From NCBI GenBank assembly GCA_038501785.1, contig JBAMJR010000085.1, forward strand, positions 761,001-825,000: a DNA stretch of 64,000 bases, in the 5' to 3' direction. The first letter of the stretch is position 1, and the number at the start of each line of letters is the position of its first letter. The DNA is from Myoxocephalus aenaeus (Eukaryota; Chordata; Actinopteri; Perciformes; Cottidae). This document shows positions 20,901 to 33,043 of the stretch, piece after piece. The position numbers and the translations under genes are program-made. The notes beneath the pieces are model-generated. The model did no database searches, was not told the origin of the DNA, and saw only the letters and a list, made by a program, of their open reading frames with translations.

Positions 20901-22900
20901 TCCAGTCACTCAATACCACTAATGAGAAAAGGGATATGTAAATCCTAAACTATTTAAATCACGTTGGCCTAATGTATACACTTCCTTATGGTAAATTTAG
21001 TTCATCTGCTACTTCCAGGCTTTGTTTAGAAAATACATTCTTTCCAGGTATGAACATTACGACCCCTGAACCTGAACTGTCATCCTAAAACAGAAATTTA
21101 AGGGAACAGCTGGATGGTTGATTTTCTACAAATTGCTATGAATAGAATTATTACAGGAGGATTATAGTGCACATGGGTGCTTTGTTCTGATAACCAGCTC
21201 TATCCCCACTCACTTAGTGTTGCAGAACATCTCCAGGAATCGGCCCATGAATTGAGGAACCACACATTTAAGAAAACTTGGTCTGAAGGACATGTTGGGA
21301 GAGTGTTTGTCTTGCTGAAGGTCACTTACACATTATGTCTGTGCAGTTGCATCTGTGTTAGCATTACTTTATCTTTTCATTTTTTCAAACACATTCTTCA
21401 AATGTTATGACTACTGAAACAAGAAAGAAGAAGACAGCAAGCAACTTTTTTTTCTCCAATTAATACAATTCATATTCTCACTGATAAAACATACAGGATT
21501 GTGTGATTTAAAAATAAGCCTGGCAACAACAAATCCCATGAAAAGACCAACATGTTTGCATTGTGATTGTTTGGCAAATGTCACACAGAGCTAATTTGTA
21601 GGAGACTATCTTCAGCCACAGATTTGTTGCAAGAGTGCATTTTTGGGTGCAGCACTAAATAAACTATAGTGTCCATGTTCATCTAATGTAGGAATATATC
21701 ACTGTGTGCAACAATGCGGGTAACAACAATGGAAGTCCATGGCTCAGAGGAATAAGCCAGAGCAGGCTTTGGCTACAGTTTTGGTCTTTTTATTGAATTT
21801 CATGACAATAAGAAAACGATAGAATATCACCCTTATCTTTAGAGAACACAATTATGTCAATATAAACCCCCAAGTCAAGTATAAAGATACCCCAAAATCA
21901 AATGTCATGCTGTTTTGTCCAGGATATTGGTAATTTGCTGTTCATACAGGCATCGTGTATGCCCTCTGGTGAGTAAGTGTGACAGAGAGAGAGCGAGAGA
22001 GAGGCAGGGAGACGGAGATCTGACTTCCTGTTACTCTGTGGAGATGACACACTCTTCTGTTAGATAGGTGATTGGGTTACAGTGCGGGACTGGCAGCCTC
22101 CTCTCAGGAGAGAATGGAGGCTCTTTGTGGCTGGATGAGCTGGACTCTCTGAAAGGGAAGGTCGAGCCAAACGTGGGGGGAGAAAAAGAAGAGAGAAAAT
22201 AGACGTGAGGGAAGATGCATAAATTGGTGAGGAATGGTAAGGCGGGCGTTAGGAGGGGAAGGTTGGCACAACAACATGCACACTGGAGCCCTGCGGCTCT
22301 CTCTCGGCCTCGGCCTCCACTGTCTCCATGCTGACTGTGAGAGGTGGCCTGGTTCCAGAGCTGCTGCCATTGGTGGCCCAGAAGAAACAGATATTTGTGT
22401 TTGTTCTCCGGGCTTGTGAAGCTATTGCAGTCCTGTTTACAAGGGCTGGGCGTTGTCTCCCTGACCTATTATCTTGTCCTCGCCTTTTCTTTCTCTCTCA
22501 CGAAGAGATTAACACCACCAGGTTCTTCCAATGGGCTTATTTTACAACCTGCATTGTGGCGCTGTACAAATTAACGTAAAATCATTTGTGGAAGATCTTT
22601 TTATTGATGTTCAAATGTGATTTTACCGAGGGGGAAATTAAAGTCCATGTACATTTTAAATTTACTCTTTAGCTTTCAGCGATTTTATTTAGACGATGAG
22701 AACTAATACATTGCAAATTGCATCATTAATATTGGCTGATAATTTGAAATATATATATTTTTTCAAATAAAGACATGAAAATATTGAGAAAAACACTTTT
22801 GTTACATACCAGTCCTTTGGGATATGTTTCAATGCAACAATAATAAGGTCAACATAATTTGTTTTGAGACAAGGTTTTCCTCTAAAAACCTCTTACGCTG
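17910..22900. other. Gene-free stretch after msc
   Basis: There is no supported exon on either strand; open frames are short and lack homology that I recognise. It holds a LINE-type tail at 19.8 kb, a GA-rich run at 21980-22015 and T-rich tracts. GCATCTAGTGGGGAGG near 19095 resembles a MITE piece. Confidence 0.6.
19782..19858 (+). repeat. LINE-type 3' tail
   Basis: GAGCAATGTGTAACCGGAGTC, then CAAATTCC and a GGACAATAAAGCTGA end, is the 3' end common to many fish LINE copies. The body is not recognisable. Confidence 0.6.
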
Positions 22901-23290
22901 GCTAAATAGCGTTCACACAGTCAGAGTTGGCGCTACCGTGCCTCTATAGTCACCCTCCGGTGGCATATTCTCCCCGAGTTCATCTTCTGACATTACAAAG
23001 ACGGCCACAACCTGACAATGGAGATAATATTTTCCCCTCACAATGGCTCCCAGTCTCTGCTCTGGGCGAAGGCTCGGTGGCTGTAAGTAGTCTGGGTTTT
23101 CCCATCCCTGTCAGAGAGTGGCCCAGACCGGTGGAGAAATGAGTCCCCAGGTTGCTTAAAGGCCCAACCTGTCAGCGGCCCAGAGGGATTAGCCATTCAC
23201 AGCCTCCATATTGTTCTCCAGGCCACAATAGGCTGCATGGGGCCCGGCCCTTTGTCATCAACTCTGTTGTGAATTTCTGGTGGGGCAACA
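22900..23290. promoter_or_regulatory. Candidate conserved non-coding element with SOX-like motifs
   Basis: This is complex, repeat-free sequence with five HMG-box-like motifs within about 240 bp: TTACAAAG (22993-23000), GACAATG (23014-23020), CACAATGG (23039-23046), ATTGTTC (23210-23216) and CACAATAGG (23224-23232). The role is inferred from composition and from its position between msc and the presumed eya1. Confidence 0.3.
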
Positions 23291-23497
23291 AAAGTGTAAC
23301 ACACCTGCAACTATGGATTAGAACTTCTTTCAACCCTCTTTTTTCCCCTCTCTTGTCCTTTTCTTTTTCTTTTCTGACACATTGCCCATGGCAGTGTTGG
23401 CCACATCAAACGTGATCTTTCAGACCAAAAAACTGGCTTTCCTGGTCAACACCCAGAGGACAAGAAATGCAGAGCATACATTTACTTAAACATTGTT

Positions 23498-23504
<7 letters not shown>

Positions 23505-23546
<42 letters not shown>

Positions 23547-23562
23547 TGTATATGTATATATA
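23505..23562. repeat. (AT)n microsatellite
   Basis: An AT run to about 23545 is followed by a decayed TATGTATATATAG tail. Confidence 0.95.
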
Positions 23563-24253
23563 GTACTGTTGTCATGTTGTGTTTAGACGCTTACCAGTGA
23601 TTAAAAGGAAAAGTGTTTTTAGTTTGCGAGTTCTGTATTTTTATGTTGAAATGATTGTTTTACAGGAGTGGATCACTCCATCAAGCTGTCCCAAATGTTT
23701 TTACAAGTCCAAATAAATGTCAGGAAGAACATCTATCCAGGCATCAGTCTTAATTAGACATCCCTGCATCACCTTTAACCTTGTGGAGAAAATGTTCTGT
23801 CGAGGTTCTCTGATGGCCACAATCTGCAACTAAATCCCAAATCCAACCTTTTTTCTAAGAGGCTTGAACTTTTCGTGACCACATCGGAAATCAAAGTGAT
23901 TTCACGGTCATCGTGTAGAACGTGATGTCCTAAAGAATCTCGGTGAGAGAGAGAAATTTATTGAGTTATGGTCTTTTCTTGTTTCTCTGAAGAATGTGCA
24001 GCCTGCACAGGTGCAACAAAATGCTGTGGTTCTTTTACATTTTGAGTGTTTGAATCGTTTTGTGTTGTGCGGTGTTTGCAGTGATAGTTGTCTGTTTCTT
24101 TACAAAGACTTCCTCGTCATTACAACATTCTCCATTTAAATCTTCTTGGAAAGAAATGACCCATTACTAATTGTTGTATTTGTAATGACTGTGTCTAATT
24201 TACACTGCAGCAGGACTAACTTAACTCCACCATTCAAATATTGCAAAGTAGGG

Positions 24254-24254
<1 letters not shown>

Positions 24255-24322
<68 letters not shown>
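24255..24322. repeat. (CA)n microsatellite
   Basis: There are about 34 CA units. Thr-His and Cys-Val open frames through it on both strands are artefacts. Confidence 0.97.
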
Positions 24323-24323
<1 letters not shown>

Positions 24324-24463
24324 TTAAAACACAATTCAAATCAATTTGAATCCATTACAAGGACATTTTTGTTAAACTAACATATTTTATGATCATGTCC
24401 TTTTGCTTATAAAACGGTTTGAAGCATGTCAAAAAATATTCATTAAATTAACTAAATGTAAGC

Positions 24464-24570
24464 TATTATTATTATTAATATATTATTCTCAATAATAATA
24501 TAATGATACTACTACTACTACTACTTCTACTAATAATAATAATAATCAGAACAACAACAACAATAAACTC
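24464..24570. repeat. Compound trinucleotide repeat (ATT, TAC, AAT, AAC)
   Basis: ATT units run into ACTACTACT, then AATAATAAT, then AACAACAAC, a stepwise drift of one 3-nt period. Confidence 0.9.
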
Positions 24571-24980
24571 AACAAAAATATAGTTGTTTCTCTAACTTTA
24601 AGCCCAGTGGCTACTGTATCCCAAACACATCTCGTAAAGTTAGGCCAAGCATAGCACACCTTCAAAACGACATCAAACAAGATTTCCATCCATCTGCTTG
24701 TACTATTCTGAGTCAGTAGATTTCCCCCACACCAAACTATCCCTTCAGGGCAACAGTTAGAGACCTTCAATCAAGAATCATATCTTCAGGATTAGTTTTA
24801 TGGTGCATCCAATTGCAAATTGCTGAAGAGGGGATTGTCATTACGGCGCATGATGGTCTCTTTGGGCTAACCTCAGGGTCACCATCACACAACGAGACAC
24901 AGCTGACAGCGACACTCTGGCCAGTTAACACCGTTTGATGGATCACCTGTGCGTGTAAGCGTGCAAGTGTGCATGCAGAT

Positions 24981-25012
24981 TTGTGTGTGTGTGTGTGTGT
25001 GAGATGTGTGTG
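24981..25012. repeat. (GT)n microsatellite
   Basis: A short GT run is broken by one GA step. Confidence 0.9.
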
Positions 25013-25927
25013 TCCCCCTGGAGAGCCTCTATGGCCGGATGGTGTATCAGATGGCACGTTAATTACTCAACCTTCAAAAGGGGGCTGTCCTGGGCAGAAG
25101 TGAGTGGTGGGCTGATGGCTGTGTGGTGGTCAGGGAGGCTGCCCGTGGGGGAAAGGCGTGGAGATGAGTGGCACATGTGGAGCTCTACATGCATTCAGTG
25201 ATCACACAGACGTGCAAGCACTCACACAGGTGAGCAATTCGATTAGACTCATAAAGAGATAGAGGCTGTATCTGTTCCTGTATGTTGCGTCTTCATATCT
25301 GTTAAATGACGCATCAGTGGCACTGTCAGCAAAAGTTTACTTATGAAACAAAATAGGAAAAAACCAAGCAGATATGTATTTACCCACCCAACAGATACTT
25401 AGCAATGTTCGCCTTCATTTGGAGTTCGGTTAGGACAAATGTCCAATATTCACTCTTCTTTCAGCCATGTGTCTGGTCTCCACCCACTCCAGAGGGAAAT
25501 ATGTAACTCTTTAAATGCTAAAGGCTCCACTATGGTCATTGGCGAGTCGTTAACTTTGTCTGTCTGTTGTTTGGTGCTGGCCAGGTAGAGCAAAGTGGGG
25601 TTTAAAGCTTTTAAAACTGGAAACTGTAGCTGTGCTGCCTGAAAACGACACTTTGAGGGCGATGAATGGATCAGACTAGGGACGTTGAGGGCAGGAAAAC
25701 CAAAAGAATTAGCTGAAAGATGCTATAAATAAGCTCACTAATAATTTGCAAGGAGTGGCATTTTATTTGATCCTTTGGAATGGTAAAAATATTGTCTTTA
25801 TATATCTGTTTGCGTGTGTGTTTGCTTGTTCAAATGTGTGGTAGCCGTTCTTCTGTAACAGGACAGTCTAGATGGGCAACGGCCTTTGACCCCACCTGAC
25901 CCTGACCATCCCCCTGCTTTTACCCCA

Positions 25928-25950
25928 AAACACACACACACACACACGCA
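25928..25950. repeat. (CA)n short microsatellite
   Basis: There are about ten CA units. The stretch 23300-26800 otherwise holds only short open frames and CT- or CA-rich runs. Confidence 0.85.
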
Positions 25951-26822
25951 CAGAGCTGAGAGTTCCCAAAGCCCTCTCAGACCCCCTTCTTCTGTCCGTC
26001 AGATCAAAGCTTGCCGGGGGTTGAGAGGGACCTGACCCGTGGGAGAGGTGGAGGACCCTGCTGTTTGGCTAGTCGGCGGTGTGGAAAGAGACAAACAGGC
26101 AGCTCCAAGGACAGCCAGAGAGACCTCCCCCAGGCTGATGGAGTCCCAAATCCATAGAGGGTTCTCAAGGCCATGCATGACAGAGGAGGCCGTTTGTTCT
26201 GTCATCATAGAAAGACATACTCACACACACTTGAAAAGACACACGCACTGTGTTTCTCCCACTGTCTCTTCCTTCCCCTCTGCATCAGTGGGACACACAC
26301 ACACACACTCTCTCCTCCTCTGTCACTACATCGCAGACACGCTGAGTTTCTTTCAGTGCCTTTCGCTCTTCCTTTTTATGAGTCACATGGTTACGATGCA
26401 GACATTTTTCATCTTCATCTTTCTCCCACTGTCTGGGGCTATGACACTGATTCATTTGAGCCTCACAATGGAGACACAACTAAAATCCGGATAACTGTTC
26501 TGCAGTCTTTTATACATTGTGTTGCAGCTGAAGAACATTATGATGCATGACGAATATGTGAAATTCATCAAGTTTCAGTTAAAATACATTTATTTATTAA
26601 ACATTGACCCGTCTAATCTTCCTATATTGACTTTTTTTTATCATTATAATTCATACAGTAATCAGGCATTGGGAGCCATACCAGATGTAATAAAATACAG
26701 TCCATTGCCTCCTTGGAGCATTATAGATGTGAGCTGTGTGTGCCTCTGCCAGATTGAGTGACCTGCAGTATTTCATTTCATCACACTGAATAAAAGCTCA
26801 TCAGCCAGACACTAGTAATTGC

Positions 26823-26865
26823 TTCACCTGCTTCCAGAGAGATGGTCTCTCTGGAAGCAGGTGAA
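26823..26865. repeat. Perfect 20-bp inverted repeat with 3-nt spacer
   Basis: The left arm 26823-26842 (TTCACCTGCTTCCAGAGAGA) and the right arm 26846-26865 are exact reverse complements around TGG. Each arm carries a CACCTG/CAGGTG E-box. The loop is too short for a normal microRNA precursor. It could be a young fold-back, a cruciform-prone site or an assembly artefact. Confidence 0.9.
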
Positions 26866-27049
26866 TCCAAGCAGATTTGGTGGCAAACGATATTAATACA
26901 ATATTAAAAAATGTAAACATTTATAAGATTACACTTTGTTTAACGGATATTTTTTTTCAGCTTCTTTTTTTCCCCTTCTGTTTTTGTGTGTGTAGACAAT
27001 CTAGTATGTTTTTGTTGTTCACCTCATCGTGCATCTTTCTTCCACTGTG

Positions 27050-27330
27050 AACATTCCCCCGGCCGGCTTCCTGAGCCTGTGGCGTTGATTAATCTGCGTG
27101 ATAATGAAGACGCACCGCAAACCCTGGTGGGTGTGTGATCACCATAATCATTTAATAATTATGTTGTATTCATAAGAAGCGGCTGTTTCATGATCTGTTT
27201 ACTCGCTTTACCTCCACTTGATTAGATCTAATCACTTCTGGGTAATACAAAGTTGTTTTTTAAAATAATTACTTGTAGATCTTGTTAATTTCTAATTTCC
27301 CTTTCCTTCATGCCGTGTCTATATGACGAT
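27050..27330. promoter_or_regulatory. Candidate conserved non-coding element (homeodomain motifs)
   Basis: Repeat-free sequence has GTTGATTAATCTGC, GTGATAATG, CATAATCATTTAATAATT and TTGATTAGATCTAATCAC, the last containing a GATTAGATCTAATC palindrome. Several TAAT cores and the surrounding non-repetitive sequence suggest an enhancer. No alignment was possible. Confidence 0.3.
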
Positions 27331-27339
27331 GGCTCATTT

Positions 27340-30300
27340 GCGCCTTTATTGCTAAAAAAGAAAACTAAATAATATCTAATGTCAACAATCATTGACTTGT
27401 ATTTCACCATCTCGCTTAGCTGAGAACCATAAAATGCAGTTTTACGGCATGAAATTTCCTTTGAAATCCCAGAGACACCTGATGCTTGTTTGAGCTACTT
27501 CATGCGTCTCATACTGGCCTCCACGTTTTTATTAAGCACCGTGCAATTTCAGACCCCATGTTCCCCTCTCTCCTCCCTCTGCCTCTGGTGTGCAACAAAA
27601 AGACACACTGTAGTACCACTCATTGACTTCCCCGCACTTCCCTGTCTCTCCTCTTTCGTTTACAAGGTGACAAAGCTCGCCGTGGTGTCTCAGTGCAGCT
27701 GGCATCCCCAGTAAACGGAGGGCTCCCATGTGATCCATCTGCATGGCGCTCATGTTATCTCCAGTGAGGGCATTTAAAGCTCTATGTCTTTTCCACATGG
27801 CCCAGACTAGTTTAATTACCCCTTCCTCAGCTGTGGCTGTGAACGCCCACCACTCTGGTTTCCTATGTGGGAACCAGGATGGACGAGGACAGGGGCCCTG
27901 CTGCATGTGCACTAATACTAATATGAACTTAATACACATTAATACAATATGTTGAAAGAACAAATACGTTTGGAGAGAATATCAAACTGTATTGTATTGT
28001 AATAATTCAATATAGCCTACATATACGTACATAACTCCATTTGTTTCAAGGACACTTTTATCTCTTTGTATGATCTTTCATTTATTTTCTATTTTTCTAT
28101 TAAATTAATTTCACTACAAACATACAGTATCCAATCCTCTAAAAAAAAAAGCAGAAAGAAAATAGATGCATACATCTCTTTGCATACATTTGCTTGCAGA
28201 TATGCATACTCATATACATTACTGTGTTATTCTGTCAATATTATGCACACATTCTAATTTAATTTACCTTCTACAGTTTAAAATATGTACAAAGTCCTCC
28301 TGGTCCTTAGTTATTTGTAGTTGCAGTAAAACATTCAAAGACACCACCCCATTTGGTCATATAATGATCAGCCTTATCGAATTTGATATGTTTCAAATGA
28401 GCCAAACTCGTTTAGTTTCTTTAACCTTAAACATCTCCTTTAATTTATCTGCAATGATATAAGCACTGCCTCCCAACCATTTTGGCTTGTGAGTCTTTAA
28501 TTCAACAGAAAGTAAAGTCATAACTCTTTTTCAAGATAAATATATATTTCAAGTAAGCAAAGAGAGATTTGTTTGAGTTTATTTTTAATAGCTTTTAGAG
28601 GCCAGAGGTCAAACTATCCAGTATTTTACAAGACAAAAAAAGCAAAGACAAACTACCTTAAAAATAACATAACTATATGAGCAAAATAAAGTGTTTTTCT
28701 TTCTCCCTAACTTGGTAATCATCTCACGACTCTAGTTTAGAGAACTGTTTTGTTTACTATAGGTCAGGATTCTTGCCTGAAACACACAAACAGCCATGCG
28801 TACACTTTATGTACAAAAGCGAGAGAATACATTTCCCGAACAAGAACCGCCCAGTGTTGTGTTCATACGATACTGCAGGCTTGGCCTGTGTCAGGTCTTC
28901 TGCTCTCAGCAGTATGAGAAGGTGAGACACTCTAATAGGATCAGCCAGTATGACCTTTTCACTCCTCGCCTCTCTCTCCTCCACTGCCCTCCCCTCACCC
29001 CTGTCACCCTCCCCCTCCATTCCCTCCTGGCACCGTTGGCGCTGGGTGGCACCCAAGAGCCACTCGGCCGGCGGGTAGGGTTACATCAGCCGAGGCCTCG
29101 GCTCACATGTTTTAACAATTTCCTCCGTCCACTGTGAAATTATGCTAATATTTTAGTCCAGTTTCCTTGAGTCTGGAACACCAATTAAGAGTGTCTGTTT
29201 GGTTTTCATGACAGCTGTTGAGGAGGCTTGCAGACAGTCAGGCCTTGCGCTTGAGGTGAAAAGCTGAAGTCTGTGAGATGGAGAGGTGATTCTGACAATT
29301 TAAGGAGAAAATGAAACACACTGATGACAACAAGGACTGAAAGAGGTTAATCTTTTCCAAAGCTAACAGAGGTTGTAGAAGAATAACAGCCCCTTGACTG
29401 GGTTTCTTTCAAGGAAACCTCCTGTGGGTGGCTTTCAACTCAACGACAGAATGGAGGCTTATCAATCTGCCTTGATGATGTTCCAACACCGCTCCTCAAG
29501 CAGCAGGTAAGGCCATATCTGCTGTTACAGCCATGTAAAAGAACAGAGGTCAAAAACCTTTACCAGGCCTGCTGCTGGGAGAACGGGCTTCTTCTGCGTT
29601 TCTAATCAGTCCCCCACCAATGCTCTGTCTGACTTATTTTTATTCCATCACTGTAAAGCCTAACCACTGGTCATGTCCTTCACAGGAAAACGTGATCTGA
29701 GGTCTAAAAGGCTATCAAGTCGACTCTTCCTCACTGGAAGTCCATCTTTGCTTTTAAAGACTTGCTGGCTCCAGAGATTCTCCTCCATGCTGACGAATTT
29801 GATCCAGGGGATTGAGCTGTCTGGATAAATGTTCACTGAGCTCTACAAGGGGAATGGTTCGAGGTCACGGCACTAAAGCATCTCCCTGAGTTCAAAGGTG
29901 GGCATGATCGCGAGTCCCGAAGACAGATTCATCTTGGTCAGTGGAAAACCTCTTGAAAGCAGGGCATGTAATCGCAATGTGGGGCGTGACAGACCCTATC
30001 GTTATTAAATGGTATTGTTAAGGAAATAGGAGAGAGGTCAAATTTGATGCAAGGCGCCTTATTGTGACATTTGAGACAAGCCCTTCACTGATGGTGGTGA
30101 TAGATGTAGGGTCAGCTTTGATGACTGATCCATCACAATAAATAAAATGTCATTTGGAGATAAAAGGGTATTTTATATGTTTCATGCTAACGTGACTTTT
30201 TTAAATTTCCTCTCTAAAATGTTAAAACTTAAACTTTTAAAATGTGTTATAATAACATATCTTTGGAGTTGCATTCACCATTTTTCGAAGCAAAATGCAA

Positions 30301-32215
30301 GGTAAGGTACCAAACCTGCAACATGTTATGTAGTGGCAAAGCTGAACACATTTTTGTGTTTTAATCCATGTCACAACCAAAGTGTAAAAATGACAACTGG
30401 GACTCCAAGAGGTCACTGCTCCCGGCCCAAAAAATAGGCCGGCACAGAACCACAAATCCTTGTTTTTATACTCAAAGGACATGTTGCGTGTCAAAGAGTG
30501 AGCTTCAGAGCTGCTAGTGGACATATTTAGTTCCCTTTGGACAGAGCAAAGCTAGCTTAGCTTTTTGTGCTAAATTAAGCTAACTGGCTGCTGGCTGTAG
30601 CTTTATATTTACCATACAAGCACAAGAGTGATATTGATCTTCTGTTAGTAACTCTCATTAAGCAAGTGAATGCATTGACCAATATGTGTCGCTGTTTCTT
30701 CAAAGTTTGAACTTTTTTTTTCCGTTAACTAGTCGATTACTTTCTTGAAGTTCCTCTAAGATGACTTATAACTTCCTGCAACTCTTTATTTTTCGTTTAC
30801 TGTCCTTCAGTACCCTAATTCCTCCCATTTGTTTGTATTTTTCTTCATCCGACTCTTCGGTCTGTCCATCCCTTCTCCCCCTTCATAATGTCCTCCCTCT
30901 CTTCCCCCCATTTCCAAACTCTCCTCTCAGCGGTGTCTCCCAGAGATCTTAGTGTGGCCCCGTTTTTCTGCTCCAGGTGGTCTGCACCTGTGTTGTCTTT
31001 GTGGCGCTGTCATCTGTCTCCGGGCAGGCTTTGTGGGGTTGCCAGTGTGAGGACAGGCCTGGTGAGCACTGATGATGGAGATAGTGCTCTCTGCTACTGC
31101 TTCTCCCAGACTCTCACAGGACTCCGGTGTTACCGGACACAAGGAGCAATGTTTACACCCCCATCCAGTCACAGATAAATCCTGGGAAAATGTTTTACTG
31201 GTCTCCGTGCCTAAATGTTTGTTGAATCTTGTCTGCACTGTAAGGTGGGAAAAGTTAACAGAGGTAGACCAGCTAGCAGAGAAGAGAGAATCCTTGACCA
31301 AATAGTATAATGAATGTGCACCCGTGTGCAAAGCTTGTTAAAATACAGACAATTTGAGGCTCACATATATATAATGTGATCCCATAAATTACACTATACC
31401 TTTTTACCCCCCACACAAAATAACAAAATTAATAAAGCAATCAAATCTCATCCAGAAGTATGATATACAATCCATTGCATATATAGTTAGAGACCAATGT
31501 GTCACATAGGGGACCGTTATCAGCTCCAAACTAATGCATTTTTCTTAATCTCCACTTGAGGGAAACATTATGCAGCCTTTAACTCACAGTTTGGAGCAAA
31601 GACACATCGGATGAGAATGAGCTATTGTAGGGTTAATGCAGATGTCAATATACATTTTTAATGCATTATTGATTCATCTGCTGATCAATTTCTTGAAAAT
31701 CCCAATTTTTACTTAAACCCATAGCTTTGATTGAGAAGATTGAACAAAATGTTTGATATTCTTGCTGAACAAAATTACTTAAATACAGCAAATGTTCATT
31801 ATCTTAATAGTTACAGATTCATCTTCTACCAACTGCTTATTAATTAACAGGTAATGAATGATTATTTTAGCTATGCACATGTTTCTACAGAAGGAGTAGG
31901 AGTTGATATTGATATTGAGAAGAAAGGTTGTGATTAAAGTCTCTTGAGTAAAATAATTAATAGTTTTAATGTGGCATATTATCTAAATCTACTATAACGT
32001 CCAAATGCAAAGTATTATCGCATCAAACTACGGTGAGATATTCTAAAGGAAGGATTTCAAGAAAACATTCATTAAATAAACAAATTAAATTGATGACTGC
32101 TCGGAGGTCACAGTTTCAGCACTTCTTTATTTACCATTACACCAGTGGATATGCTCAACATCCCCGGACACCGTTCCATATTCAGAGTTGTATTTACTCC
32201 TCATCCGGAGGGGAG
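27340..32215. other. Gene-free stretch
   Basis: No exon was supported. It includes AT-rich filler, CT-rich runs (28970-29030), a GC-richer block at 29030-29240 that could be conserved, and the teleost repeat at 30.5 kb. Confidence 0.55.
30410..30710 (+). repeat. Teleost interspersed repeat, best copy
   Basis: GTTCCCTTTGGACAGAGCAAAG, TAAGCTAACTGGCTGCTGGC and CACAAGAGTGATATTGATCTTC are the core phrases of a familiar fish repeat. Shorter copies lie at 2823 and 11310. The left border is uncertain and could reach 30240. Confidence 0.7.
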
Positions 32216-32640
32216 AGTGTTGATAAATGACGGCGCGGCGCCCTGGGACTCTCCTGTTTAAGGAGCGCAGAGGCGATTTATGAGCGCGCGCTCGCAGGCT
32301 TCACTGTGATTAATCGACGCCGTCCTCCACGGCCACAGGCGGGGCGGGGGCAGCCGGCCCTCCACTGTTTGGATAGGCAGATAACATCAAAGCAGCCTGC
32401 TGCTTGTGTTAAGAAAATACTGCATTCTGGGTCAGCGCAAATGAATCCAGGAGGAGCTGGAAACTGTTTTTAATGGCATTCCCGTCGATATATTATCACT
32501 CTGCAGAGCTTGAGCGCGGAGGTCACAAATGACATTTGCAAATGTCTTTGTTCTATAACCCCAGAGCTTCCTTGAGGCTGGGGTTGACGTTGATGATTTG
32601 TTTATGTTGGGCTACACTTATGAATGAGGGGGATCACAGG
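32216..32640. promoter_or_regulatory. CpG-rich block, candidate enhancer or distal promoter
   Basis: GACGGCGCGGCGCCCTGGG and TGAGCGCGCGCTCGCAGG stand out from AT-rich surroundings. Non-repetitive sequence follows, including TGATTAATCGACG, GGATAGGCAGATAAC and TCACAAATGACATTTGCAAATG, the last with an octamer-like ATTTGCAAAT. There is no open frame of note and no strong splice donor. A CpG island of an unknown transcript is the alternative. Confidence 0.35.
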
Positions 32641-33022
32641 GTGAGTGTGTTGTCAGTGAGAGTTAACATTAATAACTGATATTAATGACCTTTACTTACT
32701 GAGACATGAATAAGTGTTTTCCAGACTTAAACTCGTAGCTGAAAGTGTAGACTTATACTCAAAACCTCCACACAAGTTCTTACCAATTTGTTCCCAGTGA
32801 GTAGTTGAATGTGTTAGCCTCTGAGATATTTACCTTCTCCACACCTGCACCATTGATCACAGGTCACCCTGATGAGCTGGTTGCTTCAGGGCTGACACTG
32901 CTGCTCTTTTGATCTCTCTTCAGGAGTGACCTGCTCACCACCAGGCCTCAAGATCCCTCTCGTCTCATGTCAGACTAAAAAACGGTTGTCCTCAGGGATA
33001 TGACACTCACATGTTGAGATGA

Positions 33023-33043
33023 ATGTGTGTGTGTGTGTGTGTG
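33023..33043. repeat. (GT)n short microsatellite
   Basis: There are about ten GT units. Confidence 0.85.

Noticed and set aside
24136..24349. Open frames on both strands with Cys-Val or Thr-His repeats
   Set aside because: These are translations of the CA microsatellite.
28476..28640. Sequence resembling a dispersed fish repeat (CCCAACCATTTTGGCTTGTGA)
   Set aside because: The similarity is too short and too decayed to assign to a family.
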